Source of the DNA: Heligmosomoides polygyrus polygyrus
Lineage: Eukaryota > Nematoda > Chromadorea > Rhabditida > Heligmosomidae
NCBI GenBank assembly: GCA_947396885.1
Contig: OX377206.1
Location: forward strand, 87,665,960 to 87,729,959
Direction: 5' to 3'
Length of the DNA stretch: 64,000 nucleotides
Positions within the stretch are counted from its first letter, which is position 1, and each line of letters starts with the position of its first letter. Below are positions 10,487-20,072 of this stretch, in pieces. A model generated the notes under the pieces. That model did not search any database, had not been told where the DNA came from, and saw only the letters and a program-made list of their open reading frames with translations. Both the position numbers and the translations under genes were made by a program.

Positions 10487-11818
10487 GGATCCATCCTAGT
10501 CGGAGGGGGCATATGCTGATTTTCATCTCCAGTCATTTGCATGAGTTTCTTCGAGAGCTTCCTCTGCTCTTCGATTACCGCGTCGTCGTCGTCGTCGCGC
10601 GGTCAAAAAGAATGTTTGCGACGGAAAAATCCGTCGCAAACTATCACATGTTCATAACTCCTTTAATTTTAATTTGTTTGGGAAACTGTTACCACCGTTC
10701 GATTCGTCTCCTCGAGTCCTACACAAACATATATAAAACTTTACCAGATCGCCAGGTTTTCGTCGCGAATGGCCAAAAAATAACTGCAGCAGGCTTTTGC
10801 GATTAGGGCACCTTATTTTCCAGGAAGTGCATGTGATGTGCAGTGTTTTCGGAGTATCTCAAGCAAGGCGTACGTTGAAGTGCTCTGCCATGCCTGGAAT
10901 GTTCCGAGAGTGCGCCGTGCACAATGCATATTGGATCGAACATATCAATCGAATGGGCGGAAGCATGTCTACTGGGTTTCTATCTTCGCTTAATGGAACA
11001 TGTAAAGCCTTCAAGACTATCTTGAACCGTTTGGAGAATTTTACAAGAAATTTCCGGCCTTCCTACCTAGGATTTGCTTCAGTCAGTCTGACGAGCCTTT
11101 GAAGTGCGCCGCACACAATGCATATAGAATAGAACCTGTCAATCGAGTGAGCGGAAGCGGTTCAAATGTCTTGCTAGACAGCAAAGCTTATCCTCTTTAG
11201 GTGCTTTAGTGCACACACTGACAGAAGATTATACAAATAAAGAGGTTTTATGAAGCGAGAAGGGAGATTGCGCCGTGCACAATGCATATGTTTGAAATTA
11301 CGTTACATTGGAAATTTCCGCACGCCCTACTCAGGAATCGCTGTACTTCGCCCTGCGAAACTTTGGAGTACGCCGTGAACAATGCATATAGAATAGAGCC
11401 TATCAACCGAGTGGGGCGATCGCTCGCAATGCAGGAAAGATAGAAGTGGAGTGAATATGCTTTCTTCCACTCGATTGATAGGTTCGATTCTGTATACATT
11501 GTGCACGGCGCACTCTCGGAGCATTCCAAGGATGACAGAGAACTGACAACGCACGTCATGCTTGAGATAATCGGAAAACACTGCACGTCACATGCACTTC
11601 CTGGAAAATAAGGTGCTCTAATCGTAAGGGCCTGCTGCTGCGACGGTTTGCGACGGATTTTTTCGTCGCAAACCGTCTTTTTGACCGCGCGACGCGGGCA
11701 GTATTGTATGCGAGGGCTTCTATTTAAATTCAGCGGATATGGTTGTGGGGCATGTGATGGCGTACGCAATGACATTTTGCGGCTGCCCCCCCCCCCCCCT
11801 CCCGACTAGGATAGATCC
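10487..11818. mobile_element. Foldback element with 8-bp target duplication (hAT-like)
   Basis: The ends are GGATCCATCCTAGTCGG and the inverted GGATCTATCCTAGTCGG, each followed by a G-rich run. The flanks GACTCGTA (10479-10486) and GACTCGTC (11819-11826) match at 7 of 8 positions. Both halves contain GTTTGCGACGG...CCGTCGCAAAC and blocks such as CACCTTATTTTCCAGGAAGTG in inverse order, so the element can fold into a long hairpin. No transposase is visible. An 8-bp duplication suggests hAT or P type. A short relative with the same ends is at 34620-34894. Confidence 0.8.
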
Positions 11819-11826
11819 GACTCGTC

Positions 11827-12338
11827 TTTAGTTCATGTCACTTGGTTTCTTTAACAAGTTGTAGATTTACTATGTGGATCATTAGGGCAAATGAAGAACA
11901 GCATCTGTTAGACGAGGTGTACTTTTTCTTCAGAATTTGAACTGATAGAATAAACTCGACAGATAATTTGTGGTCTGCTACTGAAGGTAACATGCTCTCG
12001 TTTCACTGGTGATATATATCTTCAGGCCATAAGTCGGCAGAACTGGTTTTGAAGAAGTCGTTAAGAAAATTTCCCGTCGTGTTTTCCTCTAAGGTAATAT
12101 ACTAGTGCTCCAAAAGACAAGACAATGGCAAGACAAAGCGCACCAGCACATACATCTACGCGCTTGTTGGAGTTACTCGTAAAACCCTTTCCGTTTCATG
12201 TCAGGGATCTGTCATTTGTCGATTCAATGATAAAACTATGAGGGACAAGAACCTTTTGCACAGCCTGTTTTGTCGTTTGTGGCGTTTATGTACATAGCAC
12301 TTGCAATTGCTAGAAAGCTACATGTTCCAAGATTTAAG
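11827..12338. other. Unassigned stretch
   Basis: No gene or repeat is recognised between the foldback element and the mariner. Confidence 0.45.
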
Positions 12339-12340
12339 TA

Positions 12341-13652
12341 TTAGGCTGTTGCAAAATTAATTACCGAAACGGAGCGCTTACTTCAAACTGCTATAACTCA
12401 TCTTGGACACGACTTCAGTAATCGAACTAAAAACCGCAAGAATCTACAAATTCTCGCCAGTGAGCAAGTAATGAATCTAATCCTTTACGATAAAAACTGA
12501 GATCACACGAATTAACGAAATCAAGGATGGCACATTCAACATCGGCCAAATTAGTGAACTGTTTCTGACGCAAATGAGAATCAAGAGCTCAGAAAAAAGT
12601 GATAATCAGTAGGGGAAAGCTCGGGAGAAGGGTGGGTGAGGGAAAACTTTAATACTTAAATGGATCAATTTTCGCCGAGTGATTTGTGAGGTGTGTGGCC
12701 TTGTGTTGTCCGGCAACGGGAGCGACCCTCCTCTGTTCACCACTGCCGGCCGCAATTTTTGCAAATTCTCATACATTTGGCCTAAATCACAGCAGTAAGA
12801 CTCTGCTGTAACTAACTGACCAGGCTGCAAAAAGCTGTAATGGAGTACACCTTTACAACACCACCACAAAGTGAGCACAACTCTTCTAGTGTGAAGGCCG
12901 GGTTTAGGAAAGTATGTAGGTAAGGATAATAGTAGAGAAGGATCCTGGAAGAACATGTTATCTACCTAGTCAAATCTACTGCTCCTGTTATCGTAATGGA
13001 TCCAGTTTTCATCCACAGTTATAATACGGTTTGCAAATAGCTCTCATTTGATGCGAACCAGCATGTTGGAACAAGTGTCAAAACATGGCAGACGCTGCTC
13101 TTCGGTCAGCTCATGAGCAACCCACTCCAACATTTTCTTCTCCTTGTCGATTCTCGCCAAATGTCTTGCTACCATTCTATGATGTACGCCAAGGTCCTCT
13201 GCAGATGCACGTGATCTCGTCCCCGGATTTGCTTCAACGGCTCTCCTCAAAACTTCATCGTCAAGCGACGACCTGCTCCCGCGACCCGGTTTTTGTTCGA
13301 GATCAAAATCGCCAGAAGCGAATTTTTAGAAGCAGAGCCCCACCGTTCGTTCGCAAAGACAGTCCGTCCCAAAAGCGCTGCTAAGGTTACGGGATACCTC
13401 TGCCGCGGAATGTCCCAATTTAAATTCGTAAAGCACGATGACTCGATAGTCGCATCGTTTCATGGTTGTACGGAGCTCTGGAAAATGTCGGCTAGAAAAA
13501 TTACAGCGAGATCCAAATATGTTTTTGGAAAGAGCAGGAAAAAGCCGACCGAAGTATGTGTGGCTTTCTCTGAGACGGAATGATTTAGGGTAAAAAAAAA
13601 CTTATTTAATTATACATACCTTGAAACAGAGATTAATTTTGCGACAGCCTAA
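12341..13652 (-). mobile_element. Full-length mariner element with TA duplication
   Basis: The ends are inverted copies of TTAGGCTGTYGCAAAATTAAT, flanked by TA (12339-12340 and 13653-13654). The total length, 1312 bp, is normal for mariner. A disrupted transposase gene fills most of it on the minus strand. Confidence 0.95.
12427..13463 (-). pseudogene. Mariner transposase, disrupted but nearly full length
   Basis: Read on the minus strand from ATG at 13463 to TAG at 12427-12429, the gene spans about 345 codons, the usual mariner size. The N-terminal helix-turn-helix is present (VLYEFKLGHSAAEV, then LDDEVLRRAVEANP and LGVHHRMVARHL), followed by the linker WVAHELTEEQR. The three DD34D catalytic positions can be found: TVDENWIHYDN, LPDNTRPHTS and SPTDYHFFL. 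The C-terminus ends LLAHWREFVDSCGF. At least three in-frame stops (one between the first and second HTH, one after MLVRIK, one shortly after the first catalytic Asp) and a frameshift just before the third Asp make it inactive. It would have cut and pasted its own element at TA sites in the nucleus. Confidence 0.93.
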
Positions 13653-13654
13653 TA

Positions 13655-14391
13655 CTATTCTTTATATCGCCAAAGTGAGCTAAACACAAGGAATGTCTTA
13701 AAATAAGGCAGTGATTATAGTCCGAGAAGGTGAAGAAATGGAGCGGTTTGCAATGGAAAACCGGAAATATATGATGGCTGCCACCCGTTTAAACAAGGAT
13801 TGATAGTTACTTTCATTCTGTCTCTTGGGTGTATTTGCTATTTGATAGTGCAGCTAAGTTGAACAATTCGGATTTTTCTAAACTCCATCAGTAATAATCA
13901 GTAGAAGTCGTACATATATGGAGATTCGTTTCTGAAGGTCTTCTCCAGAAGACGACTTTACGGCTGTTTTGTAGATCACTTGTAGGTTTTAACGACAACT
14001 AATGGAAACGCTCATGACCCCAGAACCCTTGTCGCCTTGTCGTGGCGATGTCGTGAACCTATGTCCGTCGGGCAGCGGTTCATGTGGTTCCGGTCTGCAG
14101 ATCACAACGGAGATTAAGGAAACAGAGATCCAGCACGACCCGGATGGTCTGCGTCTTTGTTGTTGTGCACAGAGGATGGGCCGTCTGAAAGAAAGCGTCG
14201 AGTTTAAAACTGGATGTACGGCCTATTAATGGAATTATAATGCTGTACTCTGTTTGGGCTACTTCAGAGTTTAATGGGTTGGGTTTAGCCAACATTTTTT
14301 CGTCAGTTTTGAAGCAACGCTCTAAGTATGTAGCTTCGGTGCAATCACAGTTAGTGGTGGTCGCTTTAAACGATTTTATAAGAAATGAAGA
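13655..14391. other. Unassigned stretch
   Basis: No gene is supported. Frames near 14002-14229 and on the opposite strand overlap each other and run into the following MITE. Confidence 0.45.
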
Positions 14392-14579
14392 TACATGTCG
14401 CGAAGGTGAGCAGCACTGGGAGTTGGAAGCACGCGAACCAATCAGAGCATCGACCATACACGTGCCATCCAATAAGTACTTCGACCGTACACGCCCTTTC
14501 TCAATGCCAGACCCATTCGATGTGCCTGATTGGCTAGGGCATTCGCACTTCTTAATGCTGCCCACCTTCGCGACATGTA
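14392..14579. mobile_element. Small TIR element, TACATGTCGCG family, copy 1
   Basis: Inverted ends TACATGTCGCGAAGGTG flank about 190 bp; the outer TA may be the target duplication. The inside has CCAATCA/TGATTGG motifs facing each other. Relatives: 43719-43904, 44720-44919 and a more diverged one at about 20444-20612. Confidence 0.8.
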
Positions 14580-14891
14580 CCGAATTGAATGTGCTCAGTA
14601 TTACCATAAATTGAACTCGTTCACTCCATAGAAAACAATTACATTTACGAAATCAAAATGAATAACACAGAGAATACGAGGATACATAACGTTTGTTAGC
14701 TAGGTCGAGGCGTTTGCAAATTATTAGGACGTTAAGTACATCGTCCTGCCTGTGTCCACGGATCTAATACAGTATTCAAAAATTGATTGATGGTCCCTTG
14801 ACCTACATTTTTATTTCACTGATACTATCTGTTTTGTTTGCCAGAATATGATCCGCCCTCGGCGCAAATCTAGTGAGCTGGTCCTCCTTTA

Positions 14892-15624
14892 CAGGGTGCG
14901 TAAAAAGTATTGACGCACCTAATTTTGTTTCAGCTCCAGCTTTCTGTTTCTACCCCTCTAGGTTTTTGTGTGTTATTTTTGTTGTCTGTATTGTGCTCAA
15001 AAAACACTCACGAAAAAAAACTGAAGAAACATGATCGTCATCGTTACGGCGGCCTTTTTTTGTCTGTTACCCAAAGAGCTGAATACTTCCTTAACAAGAG
15101 AATTAGGCGCTGTTCGAAACGGTTGGTGAGCAAAGAGGGCAGCAACCTAAACGTCAGCCACGGCTCTGTAATAACAGATGATGATTACAATATGTTCAAG
15201 CATGATAACGTTCAAATCCAAAATTATCAAGCTCTGTCCGATAACGGTAAACAGATAGCGCGCGCAGGTGTGGACAGCTTCTCAGAAGAGCACAGCTTAA
15301 ACATGAATCCGCTGGATTGCTCTTTTTAGGCGATTTTGAAGAATGTGGTCTGGGCTACTTTCAACAGAAGTGACCAGTCGCGGAAGGCTACCCTGTTCAA
15401 AGCACGGAACGAAATGTAAGCAAGTGCTTGCGGCGCGCGCTCATGAATTTTTCCGTCGTTTTCACTCCTGTATTCACAGTAAAGGAGCCAATGTCAATTA
15501 CGAGTTACTCTATCGCGTTTGCAAGATCATTTTCCATATTTCTCAAGTGAATATTTGAAAACCTACTGCGCAATACTATTTCCACAACCGTCATTTAGTG
15601 CGTCAATACTTTTTACGCACCCTG
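14892..15624. mobile_element. Tc1/mariner-type element with 27-bp perfect TIRs
   Basis: The ends are perfect inverted copies of 27 bp beginning CAGGGTGCGTAAAAAGTATT, flanked by TA (14890-14891 and 15625-15626). The length is 733 bp. A plus-strand frame of 139 residues (14910-15329) starts inside the left end; it shows no transposase motif that I recognise, so its coding status is doubtful. Confidence 0.88.
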
Positions 15625-15626
15625 TA

Positions 15627-16242
15627 TTAGATTTGCACCGAGAACGGTCCTTTTTATGTAGGTTTCCCCCTCCTTACTTGGAATTCTGAAATTGAGTCTA
15701 TCTGGACAACCAGGTTGCTGAAGTTAACTTGTTTCTATATGTTGATGCCTATTTTTTGTGTTTCGTAATGTCTGGAAAGAGTGGCCAACGCCAACTAGGT
15801 TTGCACCATAGTTTCTGTCAACTTTTCCGGCTTTTCAGTCCGAACACAAAAAAAAATCTGAAACTAAGATAAACATAAGCCGGCAGCCATCATCTCCTAT
15901 GTATTCTGTCTCGTTTTTACATTTATTTGAGACCGCAGCTTGTCTGAAGAACACGAGGACATACGCCAACGCGGTGGTGTCGTTTCTCCGAGGAAGCACT
16001 TCATTACATAGGAAAAATACACTCTCAAATGGCCTCTTCGATATCATTCAGGAGCAGAACACGGCGCAGCCCTAGCAGGGGCTGAAAAAATATTATTAAT
16101 CGTGTCTCTTGAGCGAAAATGTGCAAGTGGGCTACTTTGGCAAGCGCCACGATTTAAAGACGCTGCTGGCGCCAGCTGTAAGACATCTACGATCAGTTGG
16201 TCGACGGGTTATAAAGGTAAACTTACTAATATATTCATCTAG
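15627..16242. other. Unassigned stretch
   Basis: No gene or repeat recognised. Confidence 0.45.
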
Positions 16243-16460
16243 ACACATGGTAGTGCAGTCAGAGATGGCGACCCCTCTCGCGCTAGCCCCTGTTAAGATT
16301 CTTGGTTCGGATCCCACCCAAGCCTTCGGGGTAGGTGAATTGGGACTAGACTTATCTGGGAAAACTAAAACGGTGACTCGTCTATCGGCTGTTCATCACA
16401 AGTTATCACGTAAGCCAAATATGCGCTCAATGTGCTTCCACGATATCCACTTGAAGTAGT
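16243..16460 (+). mobile_element. SINE-A, old degenerate copy
   Basis: A box A-like TAGTGCAGTCAGAG, box B GGTTCGGATCCCACCC and body blocks GTAGGTGAATTGG and CCACGATATCC are visible. No clean tail or target duplication remains. Confidence 0.7.
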
Positions 16461-17173
16461 ACTCCAAACAGTTATTGATTGATCTCGCTATGTGCGCGCT
16501 TCAAACAATTATTGATTGGGAACGCTAGTTTTCCTTTATCCAAAGAACGCGGTAATTTACCAATACCGATCCCATATGATTGAATTGAAAGCGTATCGGA
16601 AGGGAAACGATCGACGTGTTTGAAATCATAATTCTGCTTGAAAGCTTCCGTTGTGTTCCTGTGTAATTAAAATGCTGTTTAGCGATTCCCAAGCGTTTGT
16701 CGAGATTCGAAATGAATATGCGCATTTGAACAAAATCGATGTTCGAAAATGTGCAAGGAATCAAGAATCACTGTGGCCAGCCAACAACGTAATCGTAATC
16801 TTTGGAATAGGCATACTGGAACGTGAAATATAACACAATTTTCATTTTTTTGAAAATGGGCACTTTTCAAATCGAATTGATCACTATTCTAACAAACTTG
16901 ACGCTTTTGAAATCAAATTGAACATCTTACACATTAAAACGAGCTCTTCCACGCAACAACAGAGATTGGCCGACAAGGATATGACAGTGTTTCTGTCGAA
17001 GAACGTTTTACTGTTACTTTTATGAATTCTTGAAGCAATAAGTGAACACACTGCGCGAGATGCTTTTATTTTTTAAGAGAGACTTGTGTTTTCCTTAAAA
17101 ATAGAATATGAAACTTATTCAAGACTACAGAAAGGAAGAATGTTTTGAAGTGGTAAAATAAGAGAACGCGTTA
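16461..17173. other. Unassigned AT-rich stretch
   Basis: Some AT-rich phrases (AAATCAAATTGAACAT type, about 16860-16930) resemble a stretch at 3560-3690, which suggests an old shared repeat. No gene is supported. Confidence 0.4.
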
Positions 17174-17307
17174 GGGCTCGTTTATACTTCGACGCCGAGC
17201 GACGCGACGCCACGTATTGTGGCCACATTGATCGAGCGACGCGACCGATCGATTTGGCCACTATACGTGGAGTCGCGTCGTTTGGCGTCGGAAGTATAAG
17301 CAGGGCT
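17174..17307. mobile_element. PIF/Harbinger-like micro-MITE, copy 1
   Basis: A 134-bp near-palindrome with ends GGGCTCGTTTATACTTC and the inverse, flanked by TTA on both sides (17171-17173 and 17308-17310). A 3-bp TTA/TAA duplication is typical of PIF/Harbinger. Copy 2 lies at 41211-41343. Confidence 0.85.
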
Positions 17308-17381
17308 TTATGCACTCGTCTAGCTCGCTGCGGTTTTAATTTGATTAATAGCGTGTTGCTAAAATTAGTTATTTTTTAATT

Positions 17382-17503
17382 GGGCGCGTGTAGCGGAGCT
17401 CGAGGAGGTGCCGGCTGTCGCGTGCATCGGATAACTGATTCTAGGTTCGGATTTCCGGCCCAGGCCAACTAAGTCTTCTTCCAGTCTTCCATCCCTGCGG
17501 GTA
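17382..17503 (+). mobile_element. SINE-A head, 3'-truncated
   Basis: The tRNA-like head is present (GGGCGCGTGTAGCGGAGCTCG, box B GGTTCGGATTTCCGG) and the body stops after CCATCCCTGCGGG. Confidence 0.8.
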
Positions 17504-17765
17504 CAGTAAAGTCAATTGCAGAAAGGCCATATATTCCTCTTCGCTGTTTCATGTAACCAGCATTTACAGTTTAGTTTTAAAATTTAGAATTTATTCTGAC
17601 GTGAAAATGGTAGATGATTATCATCTGAAAATTGGATTCAGTCCGATGTTTGTAGTTTAGCCAGAGCACACAGCAGGTTCAATGTGATAAAACAGCTCTC
17701 GAAGTCATGAAAAGGTTCATATTCTTAAATGATCAGGATAAAGGATGGCTTTGGTCAATTCACCG

Positions 17766-17808
17766 TAGGATGAGCCACGCATTCTAGTTGTACGGGATAT
17801 TGTGAAGG
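17766..17808 (-). repeat. SINE-A 3' fragment
   Basis: GGATGAGCCACGCATTCTA followed by GTACGGGATATTGTGAAGGCG is the minus-strand 3' part of SINE-A. It abuts the head of the next copy in the opposite orientation. Confidence 0.65.
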
Positions 17809-17810
17809 CG

Positions 17811-18105
17811 GGGCGCGTGGAGCGCAGTCGGAGGTGATTCCGGCGGTCGCCTGCACCCGATACAGGTTCCTGGTCCGGATTTCCCGCCCAGGCCGATCAA
17901 GCCTTCCATCCTTCTGGGGTCGGTGAATTGGTACCAGACGTGTCTGGGAAGCATAAAGCGCTGACTTGTTCGTCGGTTGGCCACCGGAAGTCATTGTATG
18001 GCCAAATACGCATTCAACTCGCTCCCACGACATCCAGTAGAAGTAGAATGCGTGGCACATCCCAAAGGAGATTGAATAACGCCGTTCTTTATCCTTATAC
18101 TTATC
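17811..18105 (+). mobile_element. SINE-A, full length
   Basis: Head with box A GAGCGCAGTCGGAGG and box B GGTCCGGATTTCCC, complete body and a short TTTATCCTTATAC tail. There is no clean target duplication, because another fragment lies immediately upstream. Confidence 0.88.
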
Positions 18106-18136
18106 GTGAGGGCGATTTCAGTGCAATAACTTTCGA

Positions 18137-18300
18137 TGGCCAGCCGATGTAGGAGTCAGTGTTTGCTTTCCAGATGAGTCTGGTACCAACTTACCGAACC
18201 CGGAGGAATGGAATGCTTGGCTGACCTGGGCGGGAAATCCGAACCAGGAATCCGAAATCGGATGCACGGTACGGCCGGCGCCTCCTCCGACAGTGCTATC
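18137..18300 (-). mobile_element. SINE-A head half, minus strand
   Basis: From GGCCAGCCGATG to CTCCTCCGACAGTGCTATC: it contains the inverse of box B and box A but lacks the 3' body and tail. Confidence 0.78.
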
Positions 18301-19860
18301 TCTCCTTATAATGTAGCAAATTTGTAAGAAAAGCGGTGAGGTAGGCGACAATGTGGCCTGCAGGGGATGTAGGAACGCGTCAGCCAAGCAGAGTGGGTGT
18401 AGCCTGCTACGCACGTTGGTCACACCTATACAGGATGGATAGTCTGTGCTCGGTGTTCTGATTGACTGTGGCTTTCGCACCTCATACTGGCCTCATCTAC
18501 GACCAGTACCGACAGTTTGTGCTTTCCTTGCACCCTCTAGACACGTTCCTCACGTTAGCGTGTAACAGGACGAGATCTACAGTCTTCTGCTGCTCCTTAT
18601 CGCTGCCGAGTAACCACATTCTGAACAGTTCACTTTGTGAATAATGTTTATTCATCGTAATAGCGAAACCATCATCCATTGCATTTCCAAAAGGTGCACT
18701 CAATTCAAACCAGTAGATAAAAGATTAAAAATAAATTACAAATTAAATCGATTCATATTTTGCTTTAGTCTGACAGACCTAGTACGCTACTCAGATATAA
18801 CACGTGTTCATCAAGGTTAAGGAGCATATGGGTGATGTAGAATATATGTATATGTGTGAATGTGCTTGTCATCGTACAATACTGCAACAATCTGCAGATA
18901 CATAACGAGTTGCTGACCTGGGCGCGTACAAGGCGAAGTGCAGACAGCCAATCACAGGAGACTTTATTCGCCCAGGTCAACAGATCGTTATGTACCAGTT
19001 CACATAAGGACATGATATCAAGAGGAATTCCGTGCAATAAACTCTAGTCAGTGCTAAAGATTGTATGCCTAAATACAACATGGATAGTCGACAGGGAAAG
19101 AATGTGTAGATGACTGTCCGCTCCGGAACAACAGCGTATAGACCGAAGGTATATCTGCTCAAAGGGTGATTTGGACAAATGACGAGGCTATCACACGCCG
19201 CCACAGCGCTTTCTTCTGATTTTGGCCGTATACTGACTGACTGATCACTCTGGCTGACACCAGCTCGATGGCGCAGCTCACCGGTAAACATGACGAAGAA
19301 GACAAGAATAGAAGGAGAATTCAGTCGACGAACGGGCTGGTGTCGACGTGTGCTAGCGCTCGCCCCGAGTTCACACAGCCCTGATGATGTGCGGCGAGCG
19401 GGCGCGGTGTGCGCCGTGCCGCCGCGAATTGTTCGATTCGCCAAAGTGAGTGAATGAGTGAGTGCGAGCGAGGAGGGGGAGGAGTCTTCTTAGGTAATGA
19501 AGATGAAGATGAAGAACAGAACAGAAGAGCGAATCAGTGGTCAAAGAGAGAGATCAACAACTTAACGATCTTGACACTACAAAATAATAGCAACAACACA
19601 ACCTTCATAACAACAGGTATCAGCTTCTAAATTCAATCGTCACCTACTACGTAACATTTTCGTGGGATGACCGCGCTACACATCGTTACATAGAAGGAAG
19701 ATGGGGCCCGCCTCCATTGTGGCATGACACATTATTAACAACGAGTACGAGTTCACAGTTCATAGCAAAAACCACCGAAGAATTGACGACGATGACGTCT
19801 CTAGTTAGTATCACCGCGTTGAATGAACGAATGAGTGAATGCTACAACGGGAGGCCGCCA
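18301..19860. other. 3' flank of the forkhead gene
   Basis: This region follows the forkhead stop codon on the minus strand. No AATAAA signal is seen within the first several hundred bases; candidates on the minus strand are near 18964 and 18646. A small TIR element lies at 18897-18996. The 155-codon minus frame at 18977-19444 has no recognised motif. Part of this may be the 3' UTR. Confidence 0.4.
18897..18996. repeat. 100-bp inverted-repeat element
   Basis: Arms of about 28 bp, TACATAACGAGTTGCTGACC and its near-inverse ending CGTTATGTA, face each other. The outer TA dinucleotides could be a target duplication. An internal CCAATCA motif recalls the TACATGTCGCG family. Confidence 0.65.
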
Positions 19861-20072
19861 TTACAGAAGAAATGGCGCCTCTTGTTTGATCGGCGATATC
19901 GGCCCTGATGACGTCGGAGCCGCCGGCACGGATGACGTGGGTGTGACGGCCGTGTTCGCAACTTGACTCGAAATTTGACTCAGAGCCAGCAACGGATTCA
20001 GACCCATCAATTGCGACGAGAAGTTTCCCTGAGCCAACTCCACTAGCTGTTGTTGAAGTGAATTTAGAAGAC
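19861..20072 (-). CDS. Forkhead gene last exon
   Basis: The acceptor GTGTTGCAG|GT completes a Gly codon, then [20 protein letters not shown] leads into a Ser/Pro/Thr-rich end that closes with IKQEAPFLL and TAA at 19861-19863. The Gln-rich helical start could be a contact surface (inference). IKQE fits the SUMO consensus. Confidence 0.9.

Noticed and set aside
14080..14607. 175-codon minus-strand frame
   Set aside because: Most of it overlaps the small TIR element at 14392-14579, and an equally long frame runs on the plus strand.
18977..19444. 155-codon minus-strand frame downstream of the forkhead gene
   Set aside because: It includes part of a palindromic element, and no motif or splice pattern supports it.
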